This document shows positions 9,631-18,397 of a DNA stretch of 36,387 nt, one piece after another (position 1 is the stretch's first letter; each line of letters begins with the position of its first letter). The DNA is from an uncultured Oscillospiraceae bacterium (GTDB taxonomy: Bacteria; Bacillota; Clostridia; Oscillospirales; Oscillospiraceae). The notes under the pieces were generated by a model. That model saw only the letters and a list, made by a program, of their open reading frames with translations. It was not told where the DNA came from and did no database searches. Where the stretch lies: assembly GCA_944387035.1 (NCBI GenBank), contig CALXDJ010000019.1, positions 1 through 36,387 of the forward strand. The letters are read 5' to 3'. Made by a program: the position numbers and the translations under genes.

Positions 9631-10311
9631 TTAAGTCTCCGGAGTGCTCAGGCAGTAGCCCACCATGCGGATGGTCTTAATCTTGACCTGAGAGTGCAGA
9701 TGTTCCAGCTTTTTGCGCAGAAATGAGATATAAACCTCCACATTATTGTCCTCCGCGTCGGACTCATATCCCCAGATCTTCAAAAGCAGGGTTTCCTTGG
9801 TGATGACCATGTCCCGGTTGCGCATGAGCAGCTCCATCATGTCGTATTCCTTCCGGCTCAGCCGCACGGAACGCTCCTGACAGTTGAGCGCAAATGTGCT
9901 TTTATCCAATTTCAGGTCTCCGAAAGAAAGAACATCGCTGCTGTGGAGCTCCGGCTGGCGGCGGGTCAGGGCCCGGATGCAGGCCAGCAGCTCCTGGGGC
10001 TCAAAGGGCTTGGTGAGGTAATAGTCCGCACCGCAGTCCAGTCCTTCTACCCGGTCTCCCACCTGATCCCGGGCGGTGAGCATCAGGACCGGGGTGGCGT
10101 TGTTTGCCCCCCGCAGATGGCTCAGCAGAGTGAAGCCGTCCATTTTCGGCAGCATCACATCCAGCAAAATCACGTCGTAAATTCCGCTCAGAGCATTGTC
10201 CAGTCCGGATTCCCCGTCGTGACAGACGTCGGCGGTATAGCCGTTGATCTCCAGAAGGTCCTGGAGCGTGGCGGCCAGGCGGACTTCATCTTCCACAATC
10301 AGCACCCGCAT
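9631..10311 (-). CDS. OmpR/PhoB-family response regulator
   Basis: A 226-residue regulator: receiver domain 1-about 118 with the acidic pair E7/D8, phospho-acceptor D51 (VILLDVMLP), T79 (LMLTARD) and K101 (YLTKPFEP); then a winged-helix effector domain (about 127-222) with RLSRKEYDMMELLM and the recognition helix region NNVEVYISFLRKKLE. The ATG follows AAAGGAG. It lies 19 bases after the DUF4340 gene and ahead of its kinase, so DUF4340-regulator-kinase is one minus-strand operon. The targets are not visible. Confidence 0.95.
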   Translation of the reverse strand: MRVLIVEDEVRLAATLQDLLEINGYTADVCHDGESGLDNALSGIYDVILLDVMLPKMDGFTLLSHLRGANNATPVLMLTARDQVGDRVEGLDCGADYYLTKPFEPQELLACIRALTRRQPELHSSDVLSFGDLKLDKSTFALNCQERSVRLSRKEYDMMELLMRNRDMVITKETLLLKIWGYESDAEDNNVEVYISFLRKKLEHLHSQVKIKTIRMVGYCLSTPET

Positions 10312-10330
10312 GTGGAATTCTCCTTTCTTG

Positions 10331-11326
10331 TCAGGAACTCAGGCCTCCGGCGGCTACCCGCATCAGCGGGTCCAGCAGAGCGGTTTCCAGCAGATAAATG
10401 GTGGTGTCCGCTCCGACGCGGGCATAACGGCCGGTGCCGGCAGGCTCTGGATTGCCGACAGTCAGCGTCAAAACGGATTCACTGCCGCCCTCCGGGGTGT
10501 AGGTCACCTGAACCAGGGCGTCCGGATCGTCAAACCCGCAGATGGAGGCAGCTTCTTCCGAAGGACGGTAGTCCACACACCGGGCAATCTCCAGCTGCTC
10601 CAGGTCTTCCAGCAGGGCCTGGACGGTCGCGTTGCCGGTCACATCCTCTCCCCCGCTGAGCCAGGTCGTGGCGCTGTCGGTATGCTGGGCGGCCAGCAGC
10701 AGAGGCTCAGCATCCTCTCCGGGGCCCTGAATGGAAATGCTGGCAATGGAGGATTCCGTCAGCACCGGCAGTTCCGGCAGGGTCATCATATCGTAAATGG
10801 GGGTTTGCAGGGCTTGATAGAGCGTGTCGGCGAAGATGTAGACGGTGGAGCTGTCGCCGTTCATGGTGGCATAGCGGCTGGTGCCGTCAGTGGTGGCTTT
10901 GCCGAAGGTCACGGACACCGTGGACTGATCGGCCTTGACGGCGGAGATGGACGCCGACGGCGCATCCAGCTCATAGGATTCCAGGGATTCCGGATCGGAG
11001 AGCACCTGCTGCGGAGTCAGATCTGACAAAAGATCCATGATGGAGCGGATGGTGGAATCATCCAGGGGAAATTCCGTGTCGTCATCCCATACCCAGGTGC
11101 CGTCTTCCTGAATGGAAAAGGACAGTGTGGCGCTGCCGCTGTATACGCTGAGCGAGGCGTATGCACTGCCGGCAGCCTGGGCGGCCTGGGCAGCCTGGGC
11201 GGCAGGGTCCTGCACCGCGTCCCGGGACTGGCGGTACCGAATGCCCAGCACGATCAGCAGTGCCGCGGATAAAATCGCCAGAATCACACTCAAAACGGTA
11301 ATAAGCCGTCGTTCTTTCCAAGTCAT
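10331..11326 (-). CDS. DUF4340-domain membrane-anchored protein
   Basis: A 331-residue protein with one N-terminal membrane helix (about 8-30), a short Ala-Gln repeat linker (AAQAAQAAQAAG, about 42-55) and a large extracellular beta-rich region. Pairs of segments such as VSVTFGKATTDGTSRYATM and LTLTVGNPEPAGTGRYARV, each followed by a V/TTIYLL-like strand, are typical of DUF4340. The family often accompanies ABC exporters with GldG-like subunits; none is present here. The start at 11326 has GGAGG 8 bases upstream, and the longer in-frame start at 11449 would lie upstream of the promoter. As first gene of the regulator/kinase operon it may feed an envelope signal to the kinase; that link is inference. 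Confidence 0.85.
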   Translation of the reverse strand: MTWKERRLITVLSVILAILSAALLIVLGIRYRQSRDAVQDPAAQAAQAAQAAGSAYASLSVYSGSATLSFSIQEDGTWVWDDDTEFPLDDSTIRSIMDLLSDLTPQQVLSDPESLESYELDAPSASISAVKADQSTVSVTFGKATTDGTSRYATMNGDSSTVYIFADTLYQALQTPIYDMMTLPELPVLTESSIASISIQGPGEDAEPLLLAAQHTDSATTWLSGGEDVTGNATVQALLEDLEQLEIARCVDYRPSEEAASICGFDDPDALVQVTYTPEGGSESVLTLTVGNPEPAGTGRYARVGADTTIYLLETALLDPLMRVAAGGLSS

Positions 11327-11366
11327 ACGTGTCCTCCTGTTGTGATTGAAACATGGTGATTCCTTC

Positions 11367-11394
11367 ATTATAACACACCATAAGAGGGCGTCAA
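11367..11394 (-). promoter_or_regulatory. Promoter of the DUF4340-regulator-kinase operon
   Basis: On the minus strand, TTGACG (plus 11389-11394), a 16-base spacer and TATAAT (plus 11367-11372), about 40 bases before the ATG. Confidence 0.75.
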
Positions 11395-11496
11395 TGTAAA
11401 ACCAGAATACCCCGGGAGTCTGAAACACAACTGAAAAATTTCCCGTCAAGGAACAGTAAAAAGAAAAAATTTCCTGAAAATACCGATTTTCTCCCC

Positions 11497-11525
11497 TTGC
11501 AAAGACGGACGGGATTCTATATAAT
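11497..11525 (+). promoter_or_regulatory. Hydrogenase promoter
   Basis: TTGCAA (11497-11502), a 17-base spacer and TATAAT (11520-11525). Transcription should start near 11532, giving a leader of about 88 nt. Confidence 0.75.
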
Positions 11526-11538
11526 GAAGCGGCTTAAA

Positions 11539-11563
11539 GCGGTTTTTTTTCAAAAAAAACCGC
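11539..11563 (+). repeat. T8/A8 inverted repeat in the hydrogenase leader
   Basis: GCGGTTTTTTTT (11539-11550) and AAAAAAAACCGC (11552-11563) are perfect inverted repeats around one central C, at the start of the predicted transcript. It could be an mRNA-stabilising stem, an attenuator or a slippage-prone homopolymer pair; the sequence alone does not decide. Confidence 0.7.
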
Positions 11564-11619
11564 CAAAATCCCCTCCGGAACAGTATGCGACTGTCCGGAG
11601 CCGTATGGAGGAACGTAAC

Positions 11620-13137
11620 ATGAGAGGTGTGCACAGCGCGGTAGATGATATTCGCCGCAACGTATTCACGGAGGTTGCCCGTCTGGCCTATGAGGGCGGC
11701 GATCTGAGCCGGGTGGATACCATCCCCTACAAGATGATTCAGGGCGAAGTGGCCCATCACCGCCACGACGTGTTTCTGGAGCGTGCCATTGTGCAGGAGC
11801 GGGTCCGGCTGGCCCTGGGCATGAACCTGCAGCCCGCCCGGGAGCAGATGCCCCTGTCCGCCGCCATTCACGAGGCGGACACGGACCAGAAGTTCTTTGA
11901 AGAGCCCCTGGTCAATATCATTCCCTTTGCCTGCAATGCCTGCCCCCCCAAGCAGATCCGCATTACGGACAGCTGCCAGGGCTGCATCTCCCACCCCTGC
12001 ATGAATGTGTGCCCCAAGGACGCCATTTATCTGGATAAGGACAAGCACTGCCACATCGATCAGGACAAGTGCATCAAGTGCGGCAAGTGCTTCAACCAGT
12101 GCCCCTACCGGGCCATCAGCAAGATCGAGCGTCCCTGCGCCGCGGCCTGCGGCATGGATGCCATCGAATCCGATGAGCTGGGCCGGGCCAAGATCAACTA
12201 TGACAAGTGCGTCTCCTGCGGCATGTGCCTGGTGAACTGCCCCTTCGCCGCCATTGCCGACAAGAGCCAGATCTTCCAGATCATCACCGCCATCAAGCAC
12301 AAGGAAGCGGTCATTGCCTGCGTGGCGCCGGCCTTCGTGGGCCAGTTCGGCAAGGATGCCACCCCCGCCAAGATCAAGGCCGCCATGCGTCAGCTGGGCT
12401 TTGCCGACGTGGTGGAGGTTGCCATCGGCGCCGACCTGTGCACCGTGGAGGAGGCCCACGACTTCCTGGAAAATGTGCCGGATAAGCTGCCCTTCATGGG
12501 CACCAGCTGCTGCCCGGCCTGGTCCGTCATGGCCAAGAAGCTCTTCCCCCAGTTCAAGGACTGCATCTCCATGGCTCTGACCCCCATGGTCATCACCGCC
12601 CGGATGGTGAAGAAGGATCATCCCAATGCCCGTATCTGCTTCATCGGCCCCTGCGCCGCCAAGAAGCTGGAGGCCAACCGCAAGTCCGTGCGGTCGGATG
12701 TGGACTTCGTGCTGACCTTTGAGGAACTTCAGGGCATGTTTGACGCCAAGGAGATCGATTTTGCCAGCATTGAGGTCGGCCCCGAGGACAACATGGACGA
12801 GGGTACCGGTATGGGCCGCGGCTTTGCCGTGGGCGGCGGTGTGGCGGCCGCGGTGGTGGAGGCCATCCATCACATCGATCCCGACCGGGAGGTCAAGATC
12901 GAATACGGCGACGGCCTGCGGGAGTGCCGCAAGATGATGTCCATGGCCAAGGCCGGCAAGCGCAACGGCTATTTGCTCGAGGGCATGGCCTGCCCCGGCG
13001 GCTGTGTGGCCGGCGCGGGCACCATCCGCCCGGTGAAGGAGACGGCAGCCAGCGTGGAGCGGTTCAAGCAGGAAGCACCGGAGATGAGCTGCACCACCAG
13101 CCCCTATCTCCAGAGACTCGAAGAAGTGAAAGAATAA
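11620..13137 (+). CDS. Monomeric [FeFe] hydrogenase, group B / CpIII-like
   Basis: Interconverts protons, electrons and H2. The 505-residue protein has an N-terminal ferredoxin-like region with clustered cysteines (CNAC 105-108; CQGCISHPCMNVCP 119-132; CIKCGKCFNQCP 151-162; CAAAC 173-177; CVSCGMCLVNCP 197-208), able to carry several [4Fe-4S] clusters. The H-cluster domain has all three signatures: TSCCPAW (295-301; C297 proton relay, C298 ligand), GPCAAKKLEA (C345) and EGMACPGGC (C458, C462). The layout and the RPCAAACG element match group B enzymes such as C. pasteurianum CpIII, recalled and not aligned. The start ATG has GGAGG 8 bases upstream. No HydB/HydC diaphorase or maturase genes adjoin, so it likely works with soluble ferredoxin. 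Confidence 0.95.
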   Translation: MRGVHSAVDDIRRNVFTEVARLAYEGGDLSRVDTIPYKMIQGEVAHHRHDVFLERAIVQERVRLALGMNLQPAREQMPLSAAIHEADTDQKFFEEPLVNIIPFACNACPPKQIRITDSCQGCISHPCMNVCPKDAIYLDKDKHCHIDQDKCIKCGKCFNQCPYRAISKIERPCAAACGMDAIESDELGRAKINYDKCVSCGMCLVNCPFAAIADKSQIFQIITAIKHKEAVIACVAPAFVGQFGKDATPAKIKAAMRQLGFADVVEVAIGADLCTVEEAHDFLENVPDKLPFMGTSCCPAWSVMAKKLFPQFKDCISMALTPMVITARMVKKDHPNARICFIGPCAAKKLEANRKSVRSDVDFVLTFEELQGMFDAKEIDFASIEVGPEDNMDEGTGMGRGFAVGGGVAAAVVEAIHHIDPDREVKIEYGDGLRECRKMMSMAKAGKRNGYLLEGMACPGGCVAGAGTIRPVKETAASVERFKQEAPEMSCTTSPYLQRLEEVKE

Positions 13138-13145
13138 TATGGGCG

Positions 13146-13182
13146 GGCCCCGGCGGAAGTGACTCCGCCGGGGCCGCTTTTC
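13146..13182 (+). terminator. Terminator after the hydrogenase gene
   Basis: A 12-bp perfect stem, GGCCCCGGCGGA (13146-13157) with TCCGCCGGGGCC (13164-13175), followed by GCTTTTCT. It separates the hydrogenase from the LysR gene. Confidence 0.85.
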
Positions 13183-13215
13183 TATGCCGGGAGAGCCGGC
13201 GGAAAGGAGCGGCGT

Positions 13216-14133
13216 ATGGAAATCCGAAATCCCAACTATCTGGTGGAGATTGCCCGACAAAAAGGAATTTCCCGGGCGGCGGAGCAGCTGTTTGTCACCC
13301 AGTCCACCCTCAGCCAGTACCTTTTGAAGCTGGAGGCGGAAGTGGGCACGCCGCTCTTTCTCCGGGATCAGGGGCGGCTGACCCTGACGGACGCGGGCCG
13401 GATCTGCGTGGCGGCAGCGGAGGACATTCTGCGCATTGAGCGGACGGCGGAAGCGAGTGTGGCCGCCCTGCAAAACCGGGGACAGATTGATCTGGGCGTG
13501 ACCTCCGTCTGGGGGATGGCTCTGGTGGCGGACCTGCTGCCGGAGTTTCGCCGGGCGTATCCCTATGTGACTCTGCACATTACGGAAAACCGCTCCTACC
13601 GGCAGATCAAGGCCGCGCTGCGGGCAGGACGGGTGGACCTGGCGGTGATGGCGGTGACGCCGGACGACGATGTGCCCGCCCAGGGATACGTGCACCTGCG
13701 GCAGGAGGAGATTGTGCTGGTGCTGCCTGCCGACCATCCCTTCTGCCGGGAACAGGACGGGGACACGGTGCCCCGGAGCGTGCTCTCCGGCGCCCTGCGG
13801 GAGGTCCCCTTCCTGCTCTCCTGCCGGGATTCGTCTATCCGGCGGCTGGAGGAGGAGCTGTTCACTCAATTGATGTTCCGGCCCAATGTGGTCTGTGAGC
13901 TCAACAGCAACGACATTGCGCTGCGGATGGTCGCTGATGGCGCCGGGGCGGCGCTCATTCCCCTGGGATATGCCCGGACGGCAGAGGGCATCCGGCTGTT
14001 CCATCTGGAAGCGCCTCTGGTGCGGGAGGATGTGCTGGCCTTCCGCAAAGGGGTGGAGCGGACCGGCGCTCTGGAATTTTTGGCCCGGCGGATTGCGTCG
14101 GATGCCCGGTTCCGTTCCTGTGACGAAACGTGA
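13216..14133 (+). CDS. LysR-family transcriptional regulator
   Basis: A 305-residue regulator with the N-terminal winged helix-turn-helix (about 1-60; ISRAAEQLFVTQSTLSQYLL and LEAEVGTPLFLRD) and a C-terminal periplasmic-binding-like effector domain (about 88-295) starting at IDLGVTSVWGMALVADLLP. The ATG at 13216 follows GGAAAGGAG. It lies just after the hydrogenase terminator and before the mgl transporter on the same strand. LysR proteins usually regulate a divergent neighbour, but none is divergent here, so the target and co-inducer are open. Confidence 0.93.
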   Translation: MEIRNPNYLVEIARQKGISRAAEQLFVTQSTLSQYLLKLEAEVGTPLFLRDQGRLTLTDAGRICVAAAEDILRIERTAEASVAALQNRGQIDLGVTSVWGMALVADLLPEFRRAYPYVTLHITENRSYRQIKAALRAGRVDLAVMAVTPDDDVPAQGYVHLRQEEIVLVLPADHPFCREQDGDTVPRSVLSGALREVPFLLSCRDSSIRRLEEELFTQLMFRPNVVCELNSNDIALRMVADGAGAALIPLGYARTAEGIRLFHLEAPLVREDVLAFRKGVERTGALEFLARRIASDARFRSCDET

Positions 14134-14154
14134 AATCTTTACTAAAATCCAGGC

Positions 14155-14254
14155 GATTTTCCGAAAAAATTGCGTCGGATTTCGGAAAAACGAAGTTTTT
14201 TCCTAGAAGTGCGAAGAATTTTCTATCGTTTTCTTCCTACCGGTGGGATAGAAT
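14155..14254 (+). promoter_or_regulatory. Candidate mglB control region
   Basis: Two related direct repeats, GATTTTCCGAAAAAA (14155-14169) and GGATTTCGGAAAAAC (14177-14191), lie about 22 bases apart, the spacing favoured by AraC-type regulators. Downstream are a 7-bp inverted repeat TTCTATC/GATAGAA (14221-14227, 14247-14253) and a possible -10 TAGAAT (14249-14254) without a good -35, as expected for an activated promoter. A GTGGGAT/ATCCCAC dyad (14243-14249, 14262-14268) overlaps the start region. The assignments are inference. Confidence 0.4.
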
Positions 14255-14313
14255 AGGGACAATCCCACAGGGGGCGCATCCCGCACCCCACACCAATTTA
14301 CATAGGAGGAACC

Positions 14314-15459
14314 ATGATGAAGAAGTTTTTCGCTCTCGCTCTTTCCGCTGTCATGATGCTCAGCCTGCTGGCCGGCTGCGGATCTAAGGACGAGCCCAGC
14401 ACCACGGAGCCCGAAGGCGGCGCTGCCCAGGAGGAGACCGCCAGCGCGCTGAACGTGGCCGTGTTCTACTATGACTATTCCGACGTGTACATCTCCAGCG
14501 TCCGCAATGCACTGGACGGCCTGTTCGGCGAGATGGGCATTAAGCCCAACAACTACGACGGCGGCGGCAACCAGTCCATGCAGACCGACCAGATCAACAC
14601 CGCCATCGCCAACGGCGCCAACCTGCTGATCGTCAACATCGTGGAAACCTCCTCTCCCGACGCTGCGCAGAACGCCGTGGAGGCTGCCCGCACTGCCGGC
14701 ATCCCCATCATCTTCTTCAACCGCGAAGTCGATGACAGCGTGGTCAGCAGCTATGACCAGTGCGCCTTCGTCGGTACCGACGCTCCCGAGGCCGGCCACA
14801 TGCAGGGCCAGCTCATCGGCGAGTACCTGCTGGAGCACTATGACGAGGTCGACCTGAACAAGGACGGCTCCATCTCCTATGTGATGTTCAAGGGCCAGGA
14901 GGGCAACGCCGAGGCCGAGGCCCGCACCCAGTTTGGTGTTGAGGACGCCAACGCTGTCCTGACCGAGGCCGGCAAGCCCGAGCTGGTGTACTACAACGCC
15001 TCCGCGACCGACAAGTACCTGGTGGACCAGGGCGGCAAGTGGTCCGCTCAGGCTGCCAACGACTACATGGCTACCATCCTGCCCGAGTACTCCGAGGCCA
15101 ACGGCAACATGGTCGAGCTGATCATCTGCAACAACGACGGCATGGCCGAGGGCGCCATCTCTGCCCTGCAGACTGCCGGCTACAACCTGGGCAACGATGC
15201 TGACGGCAATCCCACCTCTACCGTGATCCCCGTCTTCGGCGTGGACGCCACCGATTCCGCCAAGCAGCTGATCAACGAGGGCAAGATGACCGGTACCATC
15301 AAGCAGGATGCCGACGGCATGGCTTCCACCATCATCACCCTGGTGGAGAACGTGGAAAGCGGCGCCGCCCTGATGGACAACACCTCCGACTTCAACGTGG
15401 ACGAGGGCGTTGCCAAGATCCGTGTGCCTTACGGCACCTACACCGGCGAGGAGGGCTGA
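14314..15459 (+). CDS. mglB: Galactose/glucose-type ABC transporter substrate-binding lipoprotein
   Basis: Captures sugar outside the membrane for MglA/MglC. The 381-residue precursor has a lipoprotein signal with lipobox LLAGC (C22), a Ser/Thr/Glu linker, and a two-lobed periplasmic-binding fold. The calcium loop diagnostic of galactose-binding protein is present (D180, N182, D184, S186 in VDLNKDGSISYVMFKG). Ligands kept relative to E. coli MglB include D57, R204, W243, N274 and D311. Others differ: F16 aligns with Y59, H152 with N198, D154 with E200 and N256 with Q331 (alignment from memory). The preferred sugar may therefore differ. The start follows AGGAGGA; the adjacent ATG at 14317 is equally possible. 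First gene of the mglBAC operon. Confidence 0.9.
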   Translation: MMKKFFALALSAVMMLSLLAGCGSKDEPSTTEPEGGAAQEETASALNVAVFYYDYSDVYISSVRNALDGLFGEMGIKPNNYDGGGNQSMQTDQINTAIANGANLLIVNIVETSSPDAAQNAVEAARTAGIPIIFFNREVDDSVVSSYDQCAFVGTDAPEAGHMQGQLIGEYLLEHYDEVDLNKDGSISYVMFKGQEGNAEAEARTQFGVEDANAVLTEAGKPELVYYNASATDKYLVDQGGKWSAQAANDYMATILPEYSEANGNMVELIICNNDGMAEGAISALQTAGYNLGNDADGNPTSTVIPVFGVDATDSAKQLINEGKMTGTIKQDADGMASTIITLVENVESGAALMDNTSDFNVDEGVAKIRVPYGTYTGEEG

Positions 15460-15491
15460 TCGCCCCCTTTGCCCCGGGAAACGAACCAACG

Positions 15492-15527
15492 GCGAGCGGG
15501 GCTGCCCCAGGCGGCAGCCCCGCTCGC
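15492..15527 (+). promoter_or_regulatory. Stable mRNA stem between mglB and mglA
   Basis: A 15-bp perfect stem (15492-15506 with 15513-15527, arm GCGAGCGGGGCTGCC) with a 6-base loop and no T-tract. A second imperfect stem (GAGC-TCTGCCT / AGGCAGA-GCTC) lies near 15572-15617. Such stems typically protect the upstream binding-protein mRNA or reduce read-through. Confidence 0.65.
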
Positions 15528-15650
15528 AGCCAAGTCCGGCCGGCGTATGCCGGTTGGGCGTGCATCTGTGGAGCCTCTGCCTGAACCCGGTCCTCACCCA
15601 GGCTGAGGCAGAAGCTCCGCGCAATGGGAAAACGAAGGAGGAGAATGCAT

Positions 15651-17150
15651 ATGGAGCGGCCGGCACTGCTGGAAATGCAAAATATCACCAAGGAATTCCC
15701 CGGCGTCAAGGCACTGGATGGAGTATCCCTCACCGTTCGTCCGGGCACGGTTCACGCGCTGATGGGAGAAAACGGCGCGGGAAAGTCCACCCTGATGAAG
15801 TGCCTGTTCGGCATCTACAACAAAGACAGCGGCACGATTTTACTGGACGGAAAGGAAGTCAATTTCAAAAGCTCCAAGGAAGCGCTGGAAAACGGCGTGG
15901 CCATGGTGCACCAGGAACTCAACCAGGCCCTGACCCGCAGCGTCATGGACAACCTCTGGCTGGGCCGGTACCCCAAGGTCGGCGGGCTGATGGTCAGCGA
16001 GTCCATCATGCGCAAGCGCACCAAGGAGATTTTTGAAGAGCTGGATGTCCACGTGGACCCCAAGGCCATCATGTCCACCATGCCCGTGTCCCAGCGGCAG
16101 ATGGTGGAGATCGCCAAGGCCGTCAGCTACAATTCCAAGATCATCGTCTTTGACGAACCCACCTCCTCCCTGACGGAGACCGAGGTGGAGCACCTGTTCC
16201 GCATCATCAACATGCTGCGTGACAAGGGCTGCGGCATCATTTACATCTCCCACAAGATGGAAGAGATCCTGCGCATCAGCGATGATGTGACCATCATGCG
16301 GGACGGCACCTGGGTGGCCACCCGGCCGGCCAAGGAGCTGACCATGGATGAGATCATCCGCCTGATGGTGGGCCGGGAGCTGACCAACCGCTTCCCGCCC
16401 AAGGACAATGTCCCCGGCGAGGTGATTCTGGAGGTCGAGCATCTGGCCGGCAAGTACACCCGCCTCAAGGAGGCCAGCTTCCAGCTCCACAAGGGCGAGA
16501 TCCTGGGCATTGCCGGTCTGGACGGCTCCGGCCGGACGGAAGTGCTGGAGAACCTCTTCGGCGCCATGACCCGGGACGGCGGCACCATCCGGATCCACGG
16601 CCGGGAGATCCGCAACCGCACGCCCCGGGAGTCCATCAAAAACGGCTTTGCCCTGCTGACGGAGGAACGCCGGGCCACCGGTATTTTCGGCATCCGGGAC
16701 ATCCGGGACAACACCGTCATCTCCAACCTGAAGAGCTACCTCATGGGCCATATCTGCCTGAGCGACAAGAAAATGCGGGAGGACACCGACTGGTCCATCC
16801 AGGCCATGCACATCAAAACGCCCAGCCAGGCGACCCAGATCCGGTCCCTGTCCGGCGGCAACCAGCAAAAGGTCATCATCGGCCGGTGGCTTTTGACCAA
16901 GCCGGAGATCCTGCTGCTGGACGAGCCCACCCGCGGCATCGACGTGGGCGCCAAATATGAGATCTATCAGCTCATCATTGACCTTGCCAAGGAGGGCAAG
17001 GGCGTCATCATGGTCTCCTCCGAAATGCCGGAGCTGCTGGGCGTGTGTGACCGGATTCTGGTCATGTCCGGCGGACGTCTTGCCGGCGAGGTGGACGCCA
17101 AGAACACCAGCCAGGAAGAGATCCTGACCCTGGCAGCCAAATATGTGTAA
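15651..17150 (+). CDS. mglA: Sugar ABC transporter ATP-binding protein
   Basis: The double-ABC ATPase of a CUT2-family importer. The 499-residue protein has a first ATPase domain with Walker [10 protein letters not shown] (39-47), a degenerate signature around [13 protein letters not shown] and Walker [10 protein letters not shown]. The second domain has the degenerate Walker [10 protein letters not shown], signature LSGGNQQK and Walker [12 protein letters not shown], the usual arrangement for MglA/RbsA. In-frame ATGs exist at 15624, 15645 and 15651; only 15651 is well spaced (9 bases) from AAGGAGG. It follows mglB after a 191-base spacer with stable stems and precedes mglC by 18 bases. Confidence 0.95.
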   Translation: MERPALLEMQNITKEFPGVKALDGVSLTVRPGTVHALMGENGAGKSTLMKCLFGIYNKDSGTILLDGKEVNFKSSKEALENGVAMVHQELNQALTRSVMDNLWLGRYPKVGGLMVSESIMRKRTKEIFEELDVHVDPKAIMSTMPVSQRQMVEIAKAVSYNSKIIVFDEPTSSLTETEVEHLFRIINMLRDKGCGIIYISHKMEEILRISDDVTIMRDGTWVATRPAKELTMDEIIRLMVGRELTNRFPPKDNVPGEVILEVEHLAGKYTRLKEASFQLHKGEILGIAGLDGSGRTEVLENLFGAMTRDGGTIRIHGREIRNRTPRESIKNGFALLTEERRATGIFGIRDIRDNTVISNLKSYLMGHICLSDKKMREDTDWSIQAMHIKTPSQATQIRSLSGGNQQKVIIGRWLLTKPEILLLDEPTRGIDVGAKYEIYQLIIDLAKEGKGVIMVSSEMPELLGVCDRILVMSGGRLAGEVDAKNTSQEEILTLAAKYV

Positions 17151-17168
17151 GGAGAGAGGAGAACCAGC

Positions 17169-18251
17169 ATGAGTAACGAATCCAAGACTCTGGAGAAGGA
17201 AGCCCAGGCCCAGGCGGAGGCCCGTCAGCCCTGGACAGCCCGTCGGGTGGGAGACCTGATTTTGAACAACGCCCTGATCATCATCATGATCCTGGCCGTC
17301 ATTTACATCGCCATCATCAACGAAAACTTCCTCAAGGCCGCCTCCATCATCAACATCATCTCTCAGACCGCGGCCTATCTGCCCGCCGCTCTGGGTATCG
17401 CCGGATGTATCGTCCTGACCGGTACCGACCTGTCCGCAGGCCGTGCCGTGGGCCTGACCGCCTGTATCTCCGCTTCCCTGCTGCAAAACGCGGAGAACCT
17501 GGCCAACAAGATGTGGCCTGAGATCGGCACGCTGCCCATCTGGGCCGTGATCATCATCGCCATGGCCATCGGCGCCCTGATCGGCTGCTTCAACGGCTTC
17601 TTCGTGGCCAAGTTCAAGCTCCATCCCTTCATCGTCACCCTGGGTACCCAGCTGATTTTGTATACCTTCCTGCTGCTCTATGTCCAGCAGGGCAACAACA
17701 AGGGCATGGCCATTTCCAACCTGGATCCCTCCTACACCTCCTTCGTCAAGGGCAGCCTGCCCTTCATGAAGGTCGGCTCCACTCCCATTCCCAACTACGT
17801 GATCTTCGCCGTCATCCTCACGGCCATCATGTGGTTCGTGTGGAACAAGACCACCTTCGGCAAGAACATGTTCGCCCTGGGCTCCAATGAGGAGGCCGCC
17901 CGGGTTTCCGGCGTCAACGTGTTTGCCACCACCATTGCCGTCTTCGCCCTGGCCGGCGCGCTCTATGGCTTCACCGGCTTCATCGAGGGTGCCCGTATCG
18001 GCTCCAACACCGCCAACACCGGCCTCAACTACGAACTCGACGCCATCGCGGCCTGCGTCATCGGCGGCGTGAGCTTCGTCGGCGGTATCGGCAAGATCCG
18101 CGGCATCGTCATCGGTGTTCTGATGCTGCGTCTGATCTTCGTTGGCCTGACCATGGTGGGCGTGCCCCAGGACCTGCAGTACCTCATCAAGGGCGCCATC
18201 ATCCTCTTTGCCTGCGCCCTGGATATGCGCAAGTATCTGGTCAAGAAGTAA
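17169..18251 (+). CDS. mglC: Sugar ABC transporter permease
   Basis: The membrane channel of the importer. The 360-residue protein has a charged N-terminal cytoplasmic stretch and about nine or ten hydrophobic helices (first about 33-50), with CUT2 permease features: LTGTDLSAGRAVGLTA near residue 80, FIVTLGTQLILY near 155 and the coupling region TTFGKNMFALGSNEEAARVSG near 225-245 that docks on MglA. The ATG follows AGGAGAACCAGC. It ends the mglBAC operon, directly before a GNRA-loop terminator. Confidence 0.95.
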   Translation: MSNESKTLEKEAQAQAEARQPWTARRVGDLILNNALIIIMILAVIYIAIINENFLKAASIINIISQTAAYLPAALGIAGCIVLTGTDLSAGRAVGLTACISASLLQNAENLANKMWPEIGTLPIWAVIIIAMAIGALIGCFNGFFVAKFKLHPFIVTLGTQLILYTFLLLYVQQGNNKGMAISNLDPSYTSFVKGSLPFMKVGSTPIPNYVIFAVILTAIMWFVWNKTTFGKNMFALGSNEEAARVSGVNVFATTIAVFALAGALYGFTGFIEGARIGSNTANTGLNYELDAIAACVIGGVSFVGGIGKIRGIVIGVLMLRLIFVGLTMVGVPQDLQYLIKGAIILFACALDMRKYLVKK

Positions 18252-18283
18252 GATCCCTTCCTCCATTTGTTCATCGTGCATTG

Positions 18284-18313
18284 GGACGCGCGCCGAAAGG
18301 CGCGCGTCCTTTT
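18284..18313 (+). terminator. mglBAC terminator with GAAA tetraloop
   Basis: GGACGCGCGCC (18284-18294), loop GAAA, GGCGCGCGTCC (18299-18309), then TTTT. It separates the transporter operon from the sensing operon. Confidence 0.9.
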
Positions 18314-18346
18314 CATTTCCCGCCCTTCCCGGCCGCCTTTCCTCTT

Positions 18347-18373
18347 TTCCCGGAAACGGGAATATGGTATACT
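18347..18373 (+). promoter_or_regulatory. Candidate promoter and dyad for the sensing operon
   Basis: A TATACT -10 (18368-18373) is preceded by the dyad TTCCCG-GAAA-CGGGAA (18347-18362) where a -35 box would sit. No good -35 hexamer is visible, so a regulator may bind the dyad. Confidence 0.4.
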
Positions 18374-18397
18374 TGTGGAAAAAAGGAGGGGATTGCC

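Noticed and set aside
8192..9634. 480-codon plus-strand frame opposite the histidine kinase
   Set aside because: The kinase motifs on the minus strand are complete; this frame is their shadow.
11446..14004. 852-codon open frame antisense to the hydrogenase and lysR genes
   Set aside because: It is a shadow of GC-rich codons: the product is low-complexity Gly/His/Leu/Gln-rich with no family motif, and both sense genes are unmistakable.
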